A program made the position numbers and the translations under genes. From Holophagaceae bacterium (GTDB lineage: Bacteria; Acidobacteriota; Holophagae; Holophagales; Holophagaceae): a stretch of 64,000 bases of DNA. This document shows positions 1 through 11,980 of the stretch, piece after piece. How positions within the stretch are numbered: the first letter of the stretch is position 1; each line of letters begins with the position of its first letter. The DNA lies in contig JADKKO010000004.1 in assembly GCA_016720465.1 (NCBI GenBank), forward strand, positions 1 to 64,000, in the 5' to 3' direction. Under the pieces are notes generated by a model. The model was not told the DNA's origin and ran no database searches. It saw only the letters and a program-made list of their open reading frames with translations.

Positions 1-2
1 AA

Positions 3-3000
3 CCGCTGGGCCACGACAAAGTGGTCCGCAGCACCCACGGCGTGAACTGCACCGGCGGTTGCGGGTGGAAGGTCTACGTCAAGGAAGGGATCGTCACCCG
101 GGAGATGCAGGGCTCAGACTACCCGCTCCTGGAGTGAGACCCTCCCGCCTTACGAGCCACGCGGCTGCCAGCGCCGGCATCACCTTCTCCTGGGGCCTAC
201 CTTTACAGCCCGCTCCGGGTAAAGTTACCCCTGCCTGCGCGGCGCGCTCGATGGACCTGTGGCGGGAGGCCAGGGAACTAAGGACTCCGGATCCGTGGCA
301 GCCTGGGCCTGCATCGGGAGTCGAGCAAACGCGCCGGTGCCACCAGGCGCGGGGCAAGGGTGGCTTCCGCCGCTGCCATTGGGACGAAGTGACGAGATCA
401 TCGCCGCCTCCAACATCCACACCGTGAAGGCCACGGCCCCGACCCATGTTAGGCTTCCGCCCCATCCCGGCCATGTCCATGCTGAGCCCATGCCGCCGGC
501 TGCGCGCTCCCGGGCAGCTACTGGGCGGCCAACCTCTCAGCTTCTACGACTGGTATTGCGACCTGCCCTCTTGGCCCGAAGTCTGGGGCGAACAGACCGA
601 CGTCCAGGAGAGCGCGGACTGGTACAACGCGAAGTACCTGGCGGTCATGGGCTACAACCTGAACATGACCCGCACGCCCCAGTCCACTTTCGCCGCAGGC
701 CCGCAACGCCGGGGACCAAGATGGTGGTCTTCCGCCCGACTTCAGCCAGGTGTCCAAGTATGCCGACAGTGGATCCCGTGCACGCCGGCCAGGACGGCGC
801 GCTTTGGATGGCCATGAACAGGTGATCCTCACGGGAATTCCATCACCAAAACCCGTTCTTTTCTTCCTGGACTACCAGAAGAAATGCACCCGACGGTCCA
901 TTTCCTGGTCGGGGCACACCGAAATCGAAAACGGTTTCCGACCGGGGCAGCTTCTGCGCGCGGGCCGTCTCGCTGAAGTACAAGGACGAAGAGCACGGCG
1001 AACGGAAGTTTCTGATGTGGGACGAACCCTCCGGCGCGCCCAAGATTCTGCCGAAGGGTTCCGTGGGCCATCGCTGGGGTTTAGGAACAGGGCAGATGGA
1101 ACCTGCTGTTCCCAGGATGGCAAGGACGACAGCCCCATCGCGCCGGCCCTGACCTTGCTCAATGAGCCAACGGAGCTGGTCCAGTTTGATGATTTCGCCG
1201 ATGGAAAAACGCTTTCCGGGGCGTGCCCGTCAAGCGCATCGCGCTCGCGGATGGCGACACCGCCATCGTGACGACGGTCTACGACCTGCTCATGGCGCAA
1301 TTCGGCGTGGACGCGGCCTGCCCGGCGCCTACCCGAAGGATTACGACGACAAGCACGCCGTCCACACGCCGGCCTGGCAGGGAAATGGACACCCCGTCTC
1401 TCCCGCGACAACGTGCCGCGCTTCTCCCGGGAGTGGGCCCATACCGCCGAGCTGACCAAGGGCGAGTACCGTCATCATCGGCGCCGGCGGAACCACTGGT
1501 ACCACAACAACCCGATCTACCGCGCCGCCCAGCATGCGCTCGTAGTCTGCGGCTGCATCGGCACCAACGCGCGGTGGCCTCGCCCATTACGTCGGCCAGG
1601 AGAAACTGGCGCCGGTGGCCTCCAGGAGCGCCATCGCGCTTGGCCAAGGACTGGGCTCCGTGAACAGGCTCCAGAACGCGCCGAGCTGGCACTACGGAAC
1701 AGCGATCAGTGGCGCTACGAAAGGAATTCAAGGAATACAACACAGTCCGGACGGGCGAACTGGTGGAAGGCCACTGCATGAACATGCAGACCCGCGCCGT
1801 GGAGCGGCTGGCTGCCCTATTTCCCGCAATACAACGAGAACCCCATGCAGGTCGTGGCCGACGCCCGCAAGGCAGGCGCTAAGGACAACGCAGCCATCAT
1901 CGCCAGCACCGTGGATCGCCTGAAGAAGAAGGATCTGCGCTTCTCGGTCGAGGATCCGGACGCCTCCGAGAACTGGCCGCGAATCTGGTTTATATGGCGC
2001 GGCAATGGCAGCGGCACTTCAGCCAAGGGCCACGAGTTCTTCCTGAAGCACTGCCTGGAACCCACACCAACGCCATCGCCGATGAAGTGGCCAAGGCACG
2101 CTGAAGGATGTTGAATGGCGGCCCACCGTCACAGGGAAGATGGACCTGGTGGTGGACATCAATTTCCGCATGGACACCTCGGCGCTCTACAGCGACATCG
2201 TGCTGCCCACGGCCACCTGGTACGAGAAGACCGATCTCAATTCCACAGACATGCACAGCTTCATCAATCCCCTTTCCGCGGCGGTCCCGCCCTGCTGGGA
2301 GTCGAAAAGCGATTGGGACATCTTCAAGCAGATGGCGAAGAAGGTCAGCGAACTTTCAGCCAAGCACTTGCCCAACCCCATCGATGACATCGTCTCGAAT
2401 CCATTGGCCCACGACACACCCGCGGAGATCGCCCAGCCCCATATCCGGGACTGGATGGCCGACGAATGCGAAGCCATCCCGGGCAAAACCATGCCGGGCC
2501 TCACCGTGATCACCCGCGATTACAGCAAAATCTACGATCAGTTCATTTCCCTGGGACCCAACGTCCGGGAGCAGGGCCTGGGCGCCCACGGTGTGAAATA
2601 CCCCATCAAGGATGTCTACGACCGGATGCTCGAAACCCATCCCACGGAGATGATCGAGGGCCAGAAGCGGCCGAGCCTTAAAGAGGACTTGGACGCCGCC
2701 AACGTGCTGCTGCATCTCGCGCCCGAGACCAACGGCGAACTGGCCTACCGCGCCTACCAGTACATGGAAGGCCGCACGGGCCTGCCGTTGAAGGATCTCG
2801 CCGAGCCTACCGGGGCATCAAGTACACCTTCAAGGATCTGCTCTCCCAGCCCCGTCGCGTGCTGAACAGCCCCTGCTGGTCGGGCTTTGTGGATGAGAAG
2901 CGGTCCTACTCGGCCTTCACTTACAACGTGGAGCGCATGGTGCCCTGGCGTACGCTCACGGGTCGCCAGCATTGTTACCTGGACCATGAAGGCTATCTGG

Positions 3001-3540
3001 CTTTTGGCGAGCATCTGCCCACCTACAAGCCCGCCGCCGGCCCAGGTGCTCGGAGATCTGCGCTGCTCCAAGCGCGAAGGCAACACCCTGGCGTTGAACT
3101 ACCTGACACCCCATGGCAAATGGCATATCCATTCCACCTATGGCGACACGGAGCGCATGACCACTTTGTCGCGCGGCTGCGATCCGCTCTGGCTCAGCGA
3201 GGAGGACGCCGCCTCCGTCGGACTGAAGGACAACGATTGGGTCGAAGTCCACAACGACAACGGCGTCGTGGTCACGCGGGCTTGCGTCAGCGCCCGCATT
3301 CCGAAGGGCGCCTGCATCCAGTACCACGCCACCGAGCGCACCTATGGCGTGCCGAAAAGCCCGCTCAGGGGCATGAAGCGCGCGGGCATGAACAACAGCC
3401 TGACCCGCATCCGCCTCAAGCCCAACCTCATGGTCGGCGGCTACGGCCAGTTCACCTACCACTTCAATTACTGGGGCCCCACCGGCGTGAACCGCGAAAC
3501 GGTGGTCTACGTCCGCAAACTCGGCCAGCTGGTCTGGTAG
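3..3540 (+). pseudogene. narG: narG, respiratory nitrate reductase alpha subunit (5' cut by window edge; many frameshifts)
   Basis: Catalytic Mo-bis-MGD subunit that reduces nitrate to nitrite on the cytoplasmic face of the membrane. The first codons read STHGVNCTGGCGW, the FS0 iron-sulfur site that lies about 45-55 residues into NarG, so only the extreme N-terminus is missing. SFYDWYCDLP near 540 carries the Asp expected to ligate Mo, followed by GEQTDVQESADWYN. NarG-like sequence continues through 2140-2865 (DLVVDINFRMDTSALYSDI) and 2887-3540, ending at TAG 3538-3540. The reading frame changes repeatedly (for example near 137, 180, 700, 1200, 2815 and 3050), while protein similarity stays high in whichever frame is open. 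That pattern fits single-base indels, probably sequencing errors, better than an old pseudogene. It is followed by narH after a repeat-containing 230-bp gap. Confidence 0.9.
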
Positions 3541-3569
3541 GGGGGTGGTGATGATGATTGTTCCAATGA

Positions 3570-3755
3570 AAACCGCCCCCGCGAAGGGCCGCGAAGCGCG
3601 CTGGCGCGCGGGGAAGGGCGCGAAGAAAAACATGAAAAACAACAAAAATAGGTGGATGTCCGAAGACCCAACTTGGTCTGATTCCACGACCCCCAATGCC
3701 ATTTTTTCGCGGCCCTTCGCTTTCCCTTCGCGGCCCTTCGCGGGCGAGCTTTTCT
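3570..3755. repeat. Inverted repeat element between narG and narH
   Basis: A 15-base sequence at 3581-3595 (gcgaagggccgcgaa) recurs as its exact reverse complement at 3706-3720 and again at 3727-3741. Together they can form a large stem around an A-rich centre with poly-A and poly-T tracts near 3620-3650 and 3700. nar genes are usually packed tightly, so 230 bases here look like an intergenic repeat element inserted in the operon. The copies are seen directly. Calling it a REP-like element is inference; a transcript-processing hairpin is an alternative. Confidence 0.6.
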
Positions 3756-3770
3756 TTGATAGGGCCACTG

Positions 3771-5267
3771 ATGGATATCCGCTCTCAAATCGCCATGGTG
3801 TTCCACCTGGACAAGTGCATCGGGTGCCACACCTGTTCCATCGCCTGCAAGAACGTGTGGACCGACCGCAAGGGCGCCGACTACATGTGGTGGAACAACG
3901 TCGAGACCAAGCCCGGCACCGGCTATCCCACCAAATGGGAAGACCAGAATGAATACAAGGGCGGCTGGATCGTCAAGAACGGCAAGCTCGAACTCCGCCT
4001 CACCAGCAAGGGCAAGTTCCTGCAGAAGATCTTCTATCAGCCGGACCTGCCTACCATGGACGAGTACTACAGGCCGTGGACCTACCGGTACGAAGATCTG
4101 TTCACGGCGCCGGAAACGGACGACCAGCCCACGGCCATTCCCATCAGCAAAGTCACCGGCGAGTACATCGACATCGAAGCCGGACCCAACTGGGACGATG
4201 ATCTCGGGGGATCGGCCCTCTACGCCCGCAACGATCCGAATCTCGAAGCGATGACCGAGGAGCAGCGCCTGCGGCTCCTGAGCATCGAGACCCTGGTGAT
4301 GTTCTACCTGCCGCGCATCTGCAACCACTGCGCGAACCCGGCCTGCGTGGCGGCCTGCCCCAGCGGCGCCATCTACAAGCGCGGCGAGGACGGCATCGTC
4401 CTGGTCAACCAGAACGTGTGCCGTGGCTGGCGCTACTGCGTTTCCGCCTGCCCCTACAAGAAGGTCTTCTACAACTGGAGCACGGGCAAATCCGAGAAGT
4501 GCCGGCTCTGCTATCCCCGCGTGGAAACGGGCCGGGCACCGGCCTGCTTCCATTCCCTGCGTGGGCCGCATCCGCTACATGGGCGTGCTGCTCTACGACG
4601 CCGACAAGATCCAGGAAGCGGGCGTGCGGCCCGACGAAGAGCTGGTCACCGCGCACCGGGAAATGCTGATGGATCCCTTCGATCCCGCCGTGATCGAGGC
4701 CGCGAAAGAGAATGGCGTGACCGAACAGATCATCAAGGCCGCGCAGAACAGCCCGGTCTACAAGTTCGTCAAGGAATGGGGCCTGGCCCTCGCGCCGCAC
4801 CCGGAGTTCCGCACCTTCCCGAGCCTTTTCTATGTGCCCGCGCTCGGCCCAGTCACGTATTCCGTTGAGAACGGCGTGGCCTTGAATCCCACCTCGACGG
4901 ACCAGATCTTCGCGCCGCTGGACCAGGCGCGCCTGCCCCTGAGCTACCTGGCCAGCCTTTTTGGCGCCGGGCAGGAAGCGCCGGTGCGCTACGCCATGAA
5001 AAGATGATGGCCATCCGGACCTGGAAACGCGCCGTGACGGTGGGAGACGTGGACATGCAGGTGGCTCTGGATGGCCTGCGCGAAGCCGACTGCACACCCG
5101 AGCAGGCCGAGGCAATCTACCGCCTGACGAGCCTCTGCAACTACGAAGACCGCTTCGTGATCCCGCCCAGCCATCGTGAACAGGCGGTGGAAGTGCTCAC
5201 CAATCCACTTGAAAAAAAGGGCGCCGCGGGATTCGGTTTCCGCGAGCAGCCGGTAAGGGGGGCCTGA
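3771..5267 (+). pseudogene. narH: narH, respiratory nitrate reductase beta subunit (two single-base frameshifts)
   Basis: Electron-transfer subunit with four Fe-S clusters that carries electrons from NarI heme to NarG. From ATG 3771 the protein shows the cluster motifs CIGCHTCSIACKNVW, CNHCANPACVAACP, CRGWRYCVSACPYKK (Trp in place of one Cys, normal for the NarH 3Fe-4S site) and CRLCYPR. One extra base near 4550-4560 (the ccc of attccctgcgtg) shifts the frame. A second break at about 4999 looks like loss of one A from an A5 run, turning an expected AMKKMMA into AMKR-stop; the rest continues in another frame to TGA 5265-5267. With both repaired the product is about 498 residues, the normal NarH length. 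TGA overlaps the narJ start by one base. Confidence 0.92.
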
Positions 5268-5903
5268 TGCAGCCTTTCGTCCAGATGCGAGTTCCAACCC
5301 AGCTCATCCCCGGCATCGCCAGGTTGCTGCGCTACCCCGATGCGGACACTCCAAAGCTCGCCGCGGCCCTCGCGGATGAAGCGATGAATACCGCCCATCC
5401 CCTGCCAGGAATACCTGGAGGCCTTCGCCCTGGTGGCAAGAACTTCCAGCCTGGAGGAAATGGCCGAGATCTACACCCGCAGTTTCGATCTGAATCCCGA
5501 CTGCGTGCTGGAGATCGGCTGGCACCTGTTCGGCGAATCCTACAAGCGTGGCCAGTTCCTGGCGATGATGCGCCATCACCTGCAGGAGAACGATATCGAT
5601 GCGGGCAACGATCTGCCGGATTACCTGCCCAATCTGCTGGATCTCACGATGAAGCTGGAGACCCAGGATGCCATCGACCTGGTGGACGACTGCATCCTGC
5701 CCGCCATGGAAAAAATCCAGTCAGGGATGAAAGACGGGGCTTATGCACACTTGCTTCAGGGTCTTTTCCTGATCTTTACGGCTCACCGCATGGCAACGTC
5801 CTCCGGGGGGACCGCCCGGGCCAGGAGGCCCTCTGCGTCCCCCGGAACCCCACGTCCGGCCCGGGCAAAGCCCAGACCTGCCGTCACCGGCCGAGGTGAG
5901 CCA
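5267..5903 (+). pseudogene. narJ: narJ, nitrate reductase molybdenum cofactor assembly chaperone (frameshifted)
   Basis: System-specific chaperone needed to insert the Mo cofactor into NarG. ATG 5267 overlaps the narH stop (TGATG). The first frame gives TQLIPGIARLLRYPDADTP; after a shift near 5405 the second frame gives SLEEMAEIYTRSFDLNP, IGWHLFGESYKRGQFL and DLPDYLPNLLDL, all typical of the NarJ/TorD helical fold. Another shift near 5740-5800 obscures the C-terminus, so the exact stop (about 5899-5903) is uncertain. Position between narH and narI supports the call. Confidence 0.85.
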
Positions 5904-6570
5904 TGCTTGATAAATTCCTCTGGGTCGGATTTCCCTACATCGCTGGCCCTGGCGGTCGTGGTGAGCATCCTCCGCTTCACCTGGAAACCCTTCAGCTATT
6001 CGAGCCTCTCCAGCCAGTTCCTTGAGAACAAGCAGCTCTTCTGGGGTTCGGGGCTCTGGCACTGGGGCATTCTCTGGGTGCTCACCGGGCATCTCGTCGC
6101 CTTCCTGATTCCGCGGCAGATCCTGGCCTGGAACTCCGCGCCTTTTCGACTGTATTGCCAGAAATCTCCGGTTTGATCATGGCCCTGCTGCGCTCGTGGG
6201 CGTCGTGGCGCTGATGGTCCGCCGCAGCAGCAGTTCCCGCGTGAAGGCCGTCACTACCGCCATGGATTGGGTCCTTCTGTGCCTGCTGCTGCTGCGGGTG
6301 ACCACCGGCATCGATACCGCCCTGCGCTATCGCTGGGGCAGTTCTGGTATGCCTCCAACGCGGTTCCCTACCTGTGGAGCCTGCTGCTGTTGAGCCCCGG
6401 CCTGAGCTCATCAGCCCCTTCCCTGGCTGCCGAAGATCCACATCCTCAGCGGGTTTTCGCTGATCCTGATCATTCCCTTCACCCGCCTGGTGCACTTTCT
6501 CGTGGTCCCCATCTTCTACTACTGGCGCAAGCCCCAGGTGGTGATCTGGAACCGCCGGGGCCTCAGATGA
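5904..6570 (+). pseudogene. narI: narI, nitrate reductase gamma subunit, cytochrome b (frameshifted)
   Basis: Membrane diheme cytochrome b that oxidises quinol and passes electrons to NarH. ATG 5904 gives MLDKFLWVGFPYIA. After a shift near 5940 the frame reads LAVVVSILRFTWKPFSY and LWHWGILWVLTGHLVAFLIP, with a His expected to bind heme. Later pieces give VVALMVRRSSSSRVKAVT and, in a third frame, KIHILSGFSLILIIPFTRLVHF, where both His fit the conserved NarI C-terminal heme ligands. It ends with TGA 6568-6570, which overlaps the next start (ATGA). At least three indels interrupt it. Confidence 0.87.
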
Positions 6571-7146
6571 GGGTGCGCACTGCGGCCCTGGCGGGCCGTG
6601 GCTTTCGGGGCTTCCTGATGATCCTTGCCGTGAGCGTGGACACGAAATTTTGGCAGGGACAACTCGGGCTCAAGCCGGTGCAACCCATTGCCTATTCGCA
6701 CGCGCTCCGCGGGCAGGCTGAAGATGGACTGCCTCTTCTGCCATACCGGAGCCGAGAAAAGCCGCCACGCCGGATCCCACCCACAAGCACCTGCATGCGA
6801 AATGCCACGAGACGATCCTGAACAAGGCGGGGCGAAGCCTGGCATGAGCGATCCGAGCCCCGAGATCGCCAAGCTCACGAAGGCCATGAAGGATGGACGT
6901 CCGGTGGAGTGGGTCCGCGTTCATCGCCTGCCTTCCACGTCGACTTTCCCCACAGCCGGCACGTCAATGCGGGCGTGGCCTGCCAGAACTGCCACGGCGA
7001 GATCCAGGGCATGGAGCGCGTCAGAACAAGCCTGGCCTTGACCATGGGCGAGTGCCTGGCCTGCCACCGCGCCGAGAACCAGAAGCTGCAACTGAACGGC
7101 AAACCTCCCCGCCCCCCCCACCGACTGCGGCGCCTGCCACCACTGA
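6567..7146 (+). pseudogene. actA: actA, alternative complex III pentaheme cytochrome c subunit (frameshifted)
   Basis: ActA is the membrane-anchored pentaheme c subunit of alternative complex III. Five CXXCH sites can be read across frames: CLFCHTGAEKSRHAG near 6730, CMKCH near 6795 after correcting one base, CQNCHGEIQG near 6980, CLACHR near 7055 and CGACHH just before TGA 7144-7146. An N-terminal hydrophobic stretch (FRGFLMILAVSV) fits a membrane anchor, followed by FWQGQLGLKPVQPIAYSH, characteristic of the family. The ATG at 6567 overlaps the narI stop, which suggests translational coupling of nar and act genes. Indels disrupt the frame near 6710, 6775, 6800 and 6930. Confidence 0.85.
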
Positions 7147-7155
7147 GGAGAAACC

Positions 7156-10060
7156 ATGCGCGTATGGAAGAGCCTCGGCGAACGGCGGGGACTCATCAAA
7201 AAAACCAAGGCCGAGTTCAGCGATGAACTCCCTGTGGGAGAGCGTCCGCCAGATCAGCCGGCGCGACTTCTTCCGATTTTCAGGGGTTGGCTTCGCCGCG
7301 GGCCTCGCCATCAGTTGCAAGAGCAAGACCGTCGAGAAGGCGCTGCCCTATCTCAATGGCCAGGAAGGCCTGACGCCCGGCGTGGCGCAATGGTATGCCA
7401 CCACCTGCCAGGGGTTGTTCCGCGAGCTGCGGCGTGCTGGCCCGCAGCCGGGATGGGCGACCCGCGTGAAACTTGAAGGGAACCCCGACCACCCGATGAA
7501 CCGTGGCGGACTTTGCGCCATCGGCCAAGCCCAGACCCGCGGCCTCTACGATCCCGCCCGCCTTAAGCAACCGCGCGCGGCAGGCCAAGATTGCGATTGG
7601 AAATCCTCGACGCCGAACTTTCTACACGTTTTACGAAGTCAAGGCCAAGGGCGGCAAGATCCGCGTCCTGAGCGGAACACTGATCAGTCCCACGCTGAAG
7701 ACTGCCATCAATAACTTCCTTGCTGGCTTCAAGGAGGAAAGCTCGTCAGCTATGACGCATTAAGCTGCGCCGCCATCCCCGCGGCCTACGAGCGCACCCA
7801 CGGGACGAAGGCTTTGCCCCACTACCGAATCGAAGAAGCGGATCTCATTCTCGGGATCGAGGCTGATTTCCTGGGTACCTGGATCGATCCCGCCGGGTTC
7901 ACGCGCTCCTACGCCAGCCGCCGCGCCCGGACAATCCGCGGCCATGTCCCAAGCATGTGCAGGCTGAATCCGGAATGTCTCTCACGGGCAGCAACGCGGA
8001 TGAGCGCATCCGGCTGGCGCCCTCCGAGATCGTTCCCTTTCTTGGATCGCTGTCCCGCTGCGCTCGGCTCAGGAAAGCCTGGGGCGAACTGCGGAAGGAA
8101 CTCGGCCACAAGGCCGAAGCCCTGGCCCAGGAATTGATGAAGCACAAGGGTTCCAGCCTGGTGCTGTGCGGGCTGAACAGAGCTGTACGCGCAAATCCTC
8201 ACCGCCCGCATCAACCATCTGCTCGGCAACGGGGCAAGAGACGGTGGATCTCGCCCATCCGAGTCTGCAGAAACAGGAGACGACCGCGCCCTCGCCACCT
8301 TCATCAAAGAGATGAGCGAAGGGCAAGTGGACGCGGTGCTCGTGGTGGGTGCGAACCCGGGTACGATCTGCCCACTGAATTCTCCGCCGCCTTCGCCAAA
8401 GTGCGCCTGCGCGTGAGCACGGCTCTGACCGCGGATGAAACCGCCATCGCCTGTACCCATCTCGCCGGACCATCACTGGCTGGAAGCCTGGGCGATGCGG
8501 GCCCGTGTCGGGAACCCTGAGCCTTGTCCAACCGCTTACCAATCCGCTCTTCCAAACCCGAAATTCTCTCGAGAGTTTCCTGTCCTGGAGCGGTCGACCT
8601 GCGACGGCCCTGGAACAGCTTCGGGAACAATGGAAAAAAGATTTCTTCCCACGTCAAAAGGCGGTTGGGGACTTCGATTCATTCTGGAATGGCGTATTGC
8701 AAAAAGGCGCCGTTCAACTTGATGGAAGCCTGGAGCAGCCCTGCCTACAAGGAAGAAGTGAACGCTTCCTTCCGGGAGCGGATCGCGGCGAAATCACGAC
8801 CCTACGAGCTGCTGCTCATGGCCAAGGTCGGCCTCGGCGATGGGCGCCACGCCTTCAATCCCTGGCTCCAGGAACTCCCGGATCCCATCACCAAGATAAC
8901 CTGGGATAACTACCTTTCCGTTTCTCCAGCCGCCGCAAAAGGTCTGGGTCTGGAACAGGGCGACATGACCGCCGTGCGGCCGGAGGGCCTGCCTGAACTG
9001 ACGCTGCCCGTGGTGGTGCAGCCCGGCCAGGACGACCGCACCATCGCCGTGGCGCTGGGTTATGGCCGGAAGGAAGGCGGCCCCAAAGATTGGAAGATCG
9101 TGGGCGGCAATGCCTATCCATGGCGCAGCTTCGCGAGCGGATTCCTTAGCGCCAACCCAAGCGCCTTGCAGATCCGCAGGACCGGAAGCCGGGCCGAGCT
9201 GGCCGCCACCCAGGACCACCACAGTTTCGAAGGCCGCGAACTCGTGCGCGAAAATGGCACTGGCGCCCTACCTGCGCGATCCGGCCTCCGCGCGACCGCA
9301 TGAGGAGATTGGTCCTTCAGCCTATGCGCCCCATCCCCACGGCAAGCACCACTGGGCCATGGTCATCGACCTGAACAAATGCACCGGCTGTTCCGGCTGC
9401 GTCATCGGCTGCCAGGTGGAAAACAACATTCCCGTGGTGGGCAGGCCGAAGTCGCGAAAAAACGCGAGATGCATTGGCTGCGCATCGACAGGTACTACGA
9501 AGGCAGTGAAGCCGAACCCAAGGTCTTCCATCAGCCGATGATGTGCCAGCAGTGTGACAACGCGCCCTGCGAGCACGTGTGCCCGGTGCTGGCCACGGTC
9601 CACAGCGAAGAAGGACTGAACCAGCAGGTCTACAACCGCTGCGTAGGCACCCGCTACTGCGCCAACAATTGCCCTACAAGGCGCGCCGCTTCAATTGGTG
9701 GGAATACCCCACGACAGCGCTCGAGCGCCTGGCCCTCAACCCCCGATGTCACGGTGCGCAGCCGCGGCGTCATGGAAAAGTGCAGTTTCTGCGTCCAGCG
9801 CCTGATGACCGCCAAGATCCAGGCCAAGAACGAAGGCCGCGAACTGAAAGACGGCGAGGCCCAGCCCGCCTGCATGCAGAGCTGCCCGGCCCAGGCCATC
9901 GTCTTTGGCGATGTGCAGGATCCCGATAGCCAGATCAGCCATGCCATGCGCGATCCCAAGCGTTTCCTGGTGCTGGGCGAACTGGGTGTCGCACCCGCGG
10001 TGAGCTACCTGACGAAGATACGCAACGCGGAACCGGCCGAATCCAAAGGAGGCCGCCATG
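7156..10060 (+). pseudogene. actB: actB, alternative complex III molybdopterin-like/Fe-S fusion subunit (many frameshifts)
   Basis: ActB joins an N-terminal molybdopterin-oxidoreductase-like domain, which in characterised complexes lacks the Mo cofactor, to a C-terminal ferredoxin-like domain. An RR-type export signal is visible (SRRDFFRFSGVGFAAGLA near 7255-7310), then LEGNPDHPMNRGGLCAIGQA near 7470-7525. The second domain begins near 9350 (HHWAMVIDLNKCTGCSGC) and carries CQQCDNAPCEHVCP, CVGTRYCANNCP and CSFCVQRL plus CMQSCPAQAIVFGD, i.e. several Fe-S clusters. Many single-base shifts split it. The last part ends close to a strong AAAGGAGG site preceding actC. Confidence 0.87.
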
Positions 10061-11458
10061 GCGCTCCGAAGACCACGCATACGCGCTGCCCTCCCTGGAT
10101 GGGATCGCAGAAGAGGAGCTCCGGGGCTACGGCCATGTTTTACCGCTCATCGAAGGCAACAAGAGCTATAGCCAAGTAACCGAAGAAGTCTTCAGCACCA
10201 CGGAGCGCATGCCGCCGTTGAAGTGGTGGCTGGCGCTTTCCGTGTCCCTATCATTGCTTCTACTCGGAGCCTGGGCCGTCACGCAGACCGTGACCCGGGG
10301 CATCGGCACCTGGGGACTCAACCGCACGGTGGGCTGGGCTTTCGACATCACCAACTTCGTGTTCTGGGTCGGCATCGGGCATGCCGGAACGCTGATTTCG
10401 GCGATCCTCTTCCTGTTCCGCCAGCGGTGGCGCACCAGCATCAACCGCGCGGCTGAGGCTATGACGATCTTCGCGGTCATGTGCGCGGGCACCTTCCCCA
10501 TCATCCACATGGGCAGGCCCTGGCTGGCGTTCTGGGCCACGCCCTATCCAAACACCCGCGGTTCGCTCTGGGTGAATTTCAAGAGCCCGCTGCTCTGGGA
10601 CGTCTTCGCCATCAGCACCTACTTCATCATCTCGCTCACCTTCTGGTACCTGGGCATGGTGCCCGATCTCGCCACCATGCGGGACCGCGCCAAGTCGAAA
10701 GTGCAAAGCCATCTTCAGCATCTTCTCCCTGGGCTGGAACGGCTCGAACCACACCTGGAGCCACCGCTATGAGACGGTCTACATGCTGCTGGCGGGCCTC
10801 AGCACGCCGCTGGTGATCTCGGTGCACACCATCGTGTCCATGGACTTCGCAACCTCGGTGATCCCCGGCTGGCGCGACGATCTTCCCCCCGTACTTCGTG
10901 GCGGGCGCGGTGTTCAGCGGCTTCGCGATGGTGCTGACGCTGATGATCATCGCCCGCAAGGTGATGGATCTGGAGGAGTACATCACCGTGCGCCACCTGG
11001 AAGCCGTGACCAAGGTCATCATCGCCACGGGCATGATCGTGGGCATGGCCTACGGCAAATTCTTCATGGCCTGGTACGGCAACGACTTCGAGCGCTATGT
11101 CTTCGTCAACCGCGCCCTCGGACCGTTCAAGTGGGCCTACTGGTCCATGGTGAGCTGCAATGTGATCATCCCGCAGCTCTTCTGGATCCGGAAGGTGCGC
11201 ACCACGCCCTGGATGATCTTCATCCTGTCCATCTTCGTGAACATCGGCATGGTTCGAGCGCTTCGTCATCATCGTGACGAGCCTCACCGCGACTACCTGC
11301 CGTCTTCCTGGGCCGGGTACAGGCCGACCTTCATCGAGGTGGCCATCTTCCTGGGCAGCTTCGGGCTTTTCTTCACCTGCTTCCTGATCTTCACCCGGTT
11401 GCTGCCGGTCATCGCGGCCAGCGAAGTGAAAGGAGTGCTGAAGCATGAGGAGCACTGA
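10058..11458 (+). pseudogene. actC: actC, alternative complex III NrfD-like membrane subunit (frameshifted)
   Basis: Polytopic NrfD/PsrC-like quinol-interacting subunit. ATG 10058 follows AAAGGAGG at 10047-10054; an extra C a few codons later displaces the frame, after which EDHAYALPSLDGIAEEEL can be read. Long hydrophobic segments follow at 10209-10670 (WWLALSVSLSLLLLGAWAV, TNFVFWVGIGHAGTLISAI, HMGRPWLAFW) and at 10898-11458, ending GVLKHEEH before TGA 11456-11458. Further shifts lie near 10700, 10900 and 11255. It overlaps the actD start. Paralogous to actF. Confidence 0.87.
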
Positions 11459-11980
11459 ACTGATGGTCCCGACCCGCTTTCGCGCCAACTTCGCCGCGCC
11501 CGGGCTGCTGCTCGAAGCCGTGAAGCGCCTGAAGCTGGACGGTTATCGCGTCATCGACACCTACACGCCCTTTCCCGTGCATGGAATGGACGAGGCCATC
11601 GGCTTGAAGCCCTCGCGGTTGCCGCAGGCCTGCCTGGCCTTTGCGATTCTGGGCCTGGCCATCGCGCTGAGTGTCCAGATCTGGACCTCGGCCTTCGATT
11701 ATCCCTTGATCGTCGGCGGCAAGCCCTTGGTGTCCCCTGCCGGCCTTTGTGCCCGTGGCCTTCGAACTTACGGTTTTGTTGGCGGGGCTTGGCGTGGTGG
11801 GCACGCTCTTCGTGGTTTCAGGCATGCGGCCGAAGTTCAAGGTGCCTGACCTCCCCCGGGCGTGAATGACGACCGTTTCGTGGTGGCCGCCGAGATCCGC
11901 CTGGCGCCAACTTCGCGGTGGTCCAAGCCATGATGGCTGAGCTCGGCGCCCTGGAAACCGAGCTGCTGGTGGATGACCGG
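11445..11980 (+). pseudogene. actD: actD, alternative complex III DUF3341 membrane subunit (frameshifted)
   Basis: ActD (DUF3341) has two membrane helices. The conserved signature is visible: YRVIDTYTPFPVHGMDEAIG followed by LKPSRLP, a first helix ACLAFAILGLAIALSVQIW and then WTSAFDYPLIVGGKP. After shifts near 11735 and 11860 the second helix and the C-terminal piece FAVVQAMMAELGALETELL can be followed to about 11980. The ATG at 11445 lies inside the end of actC, so translation is probably coupled. The exact stop is obscured by indels. Confidence 0.82.
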
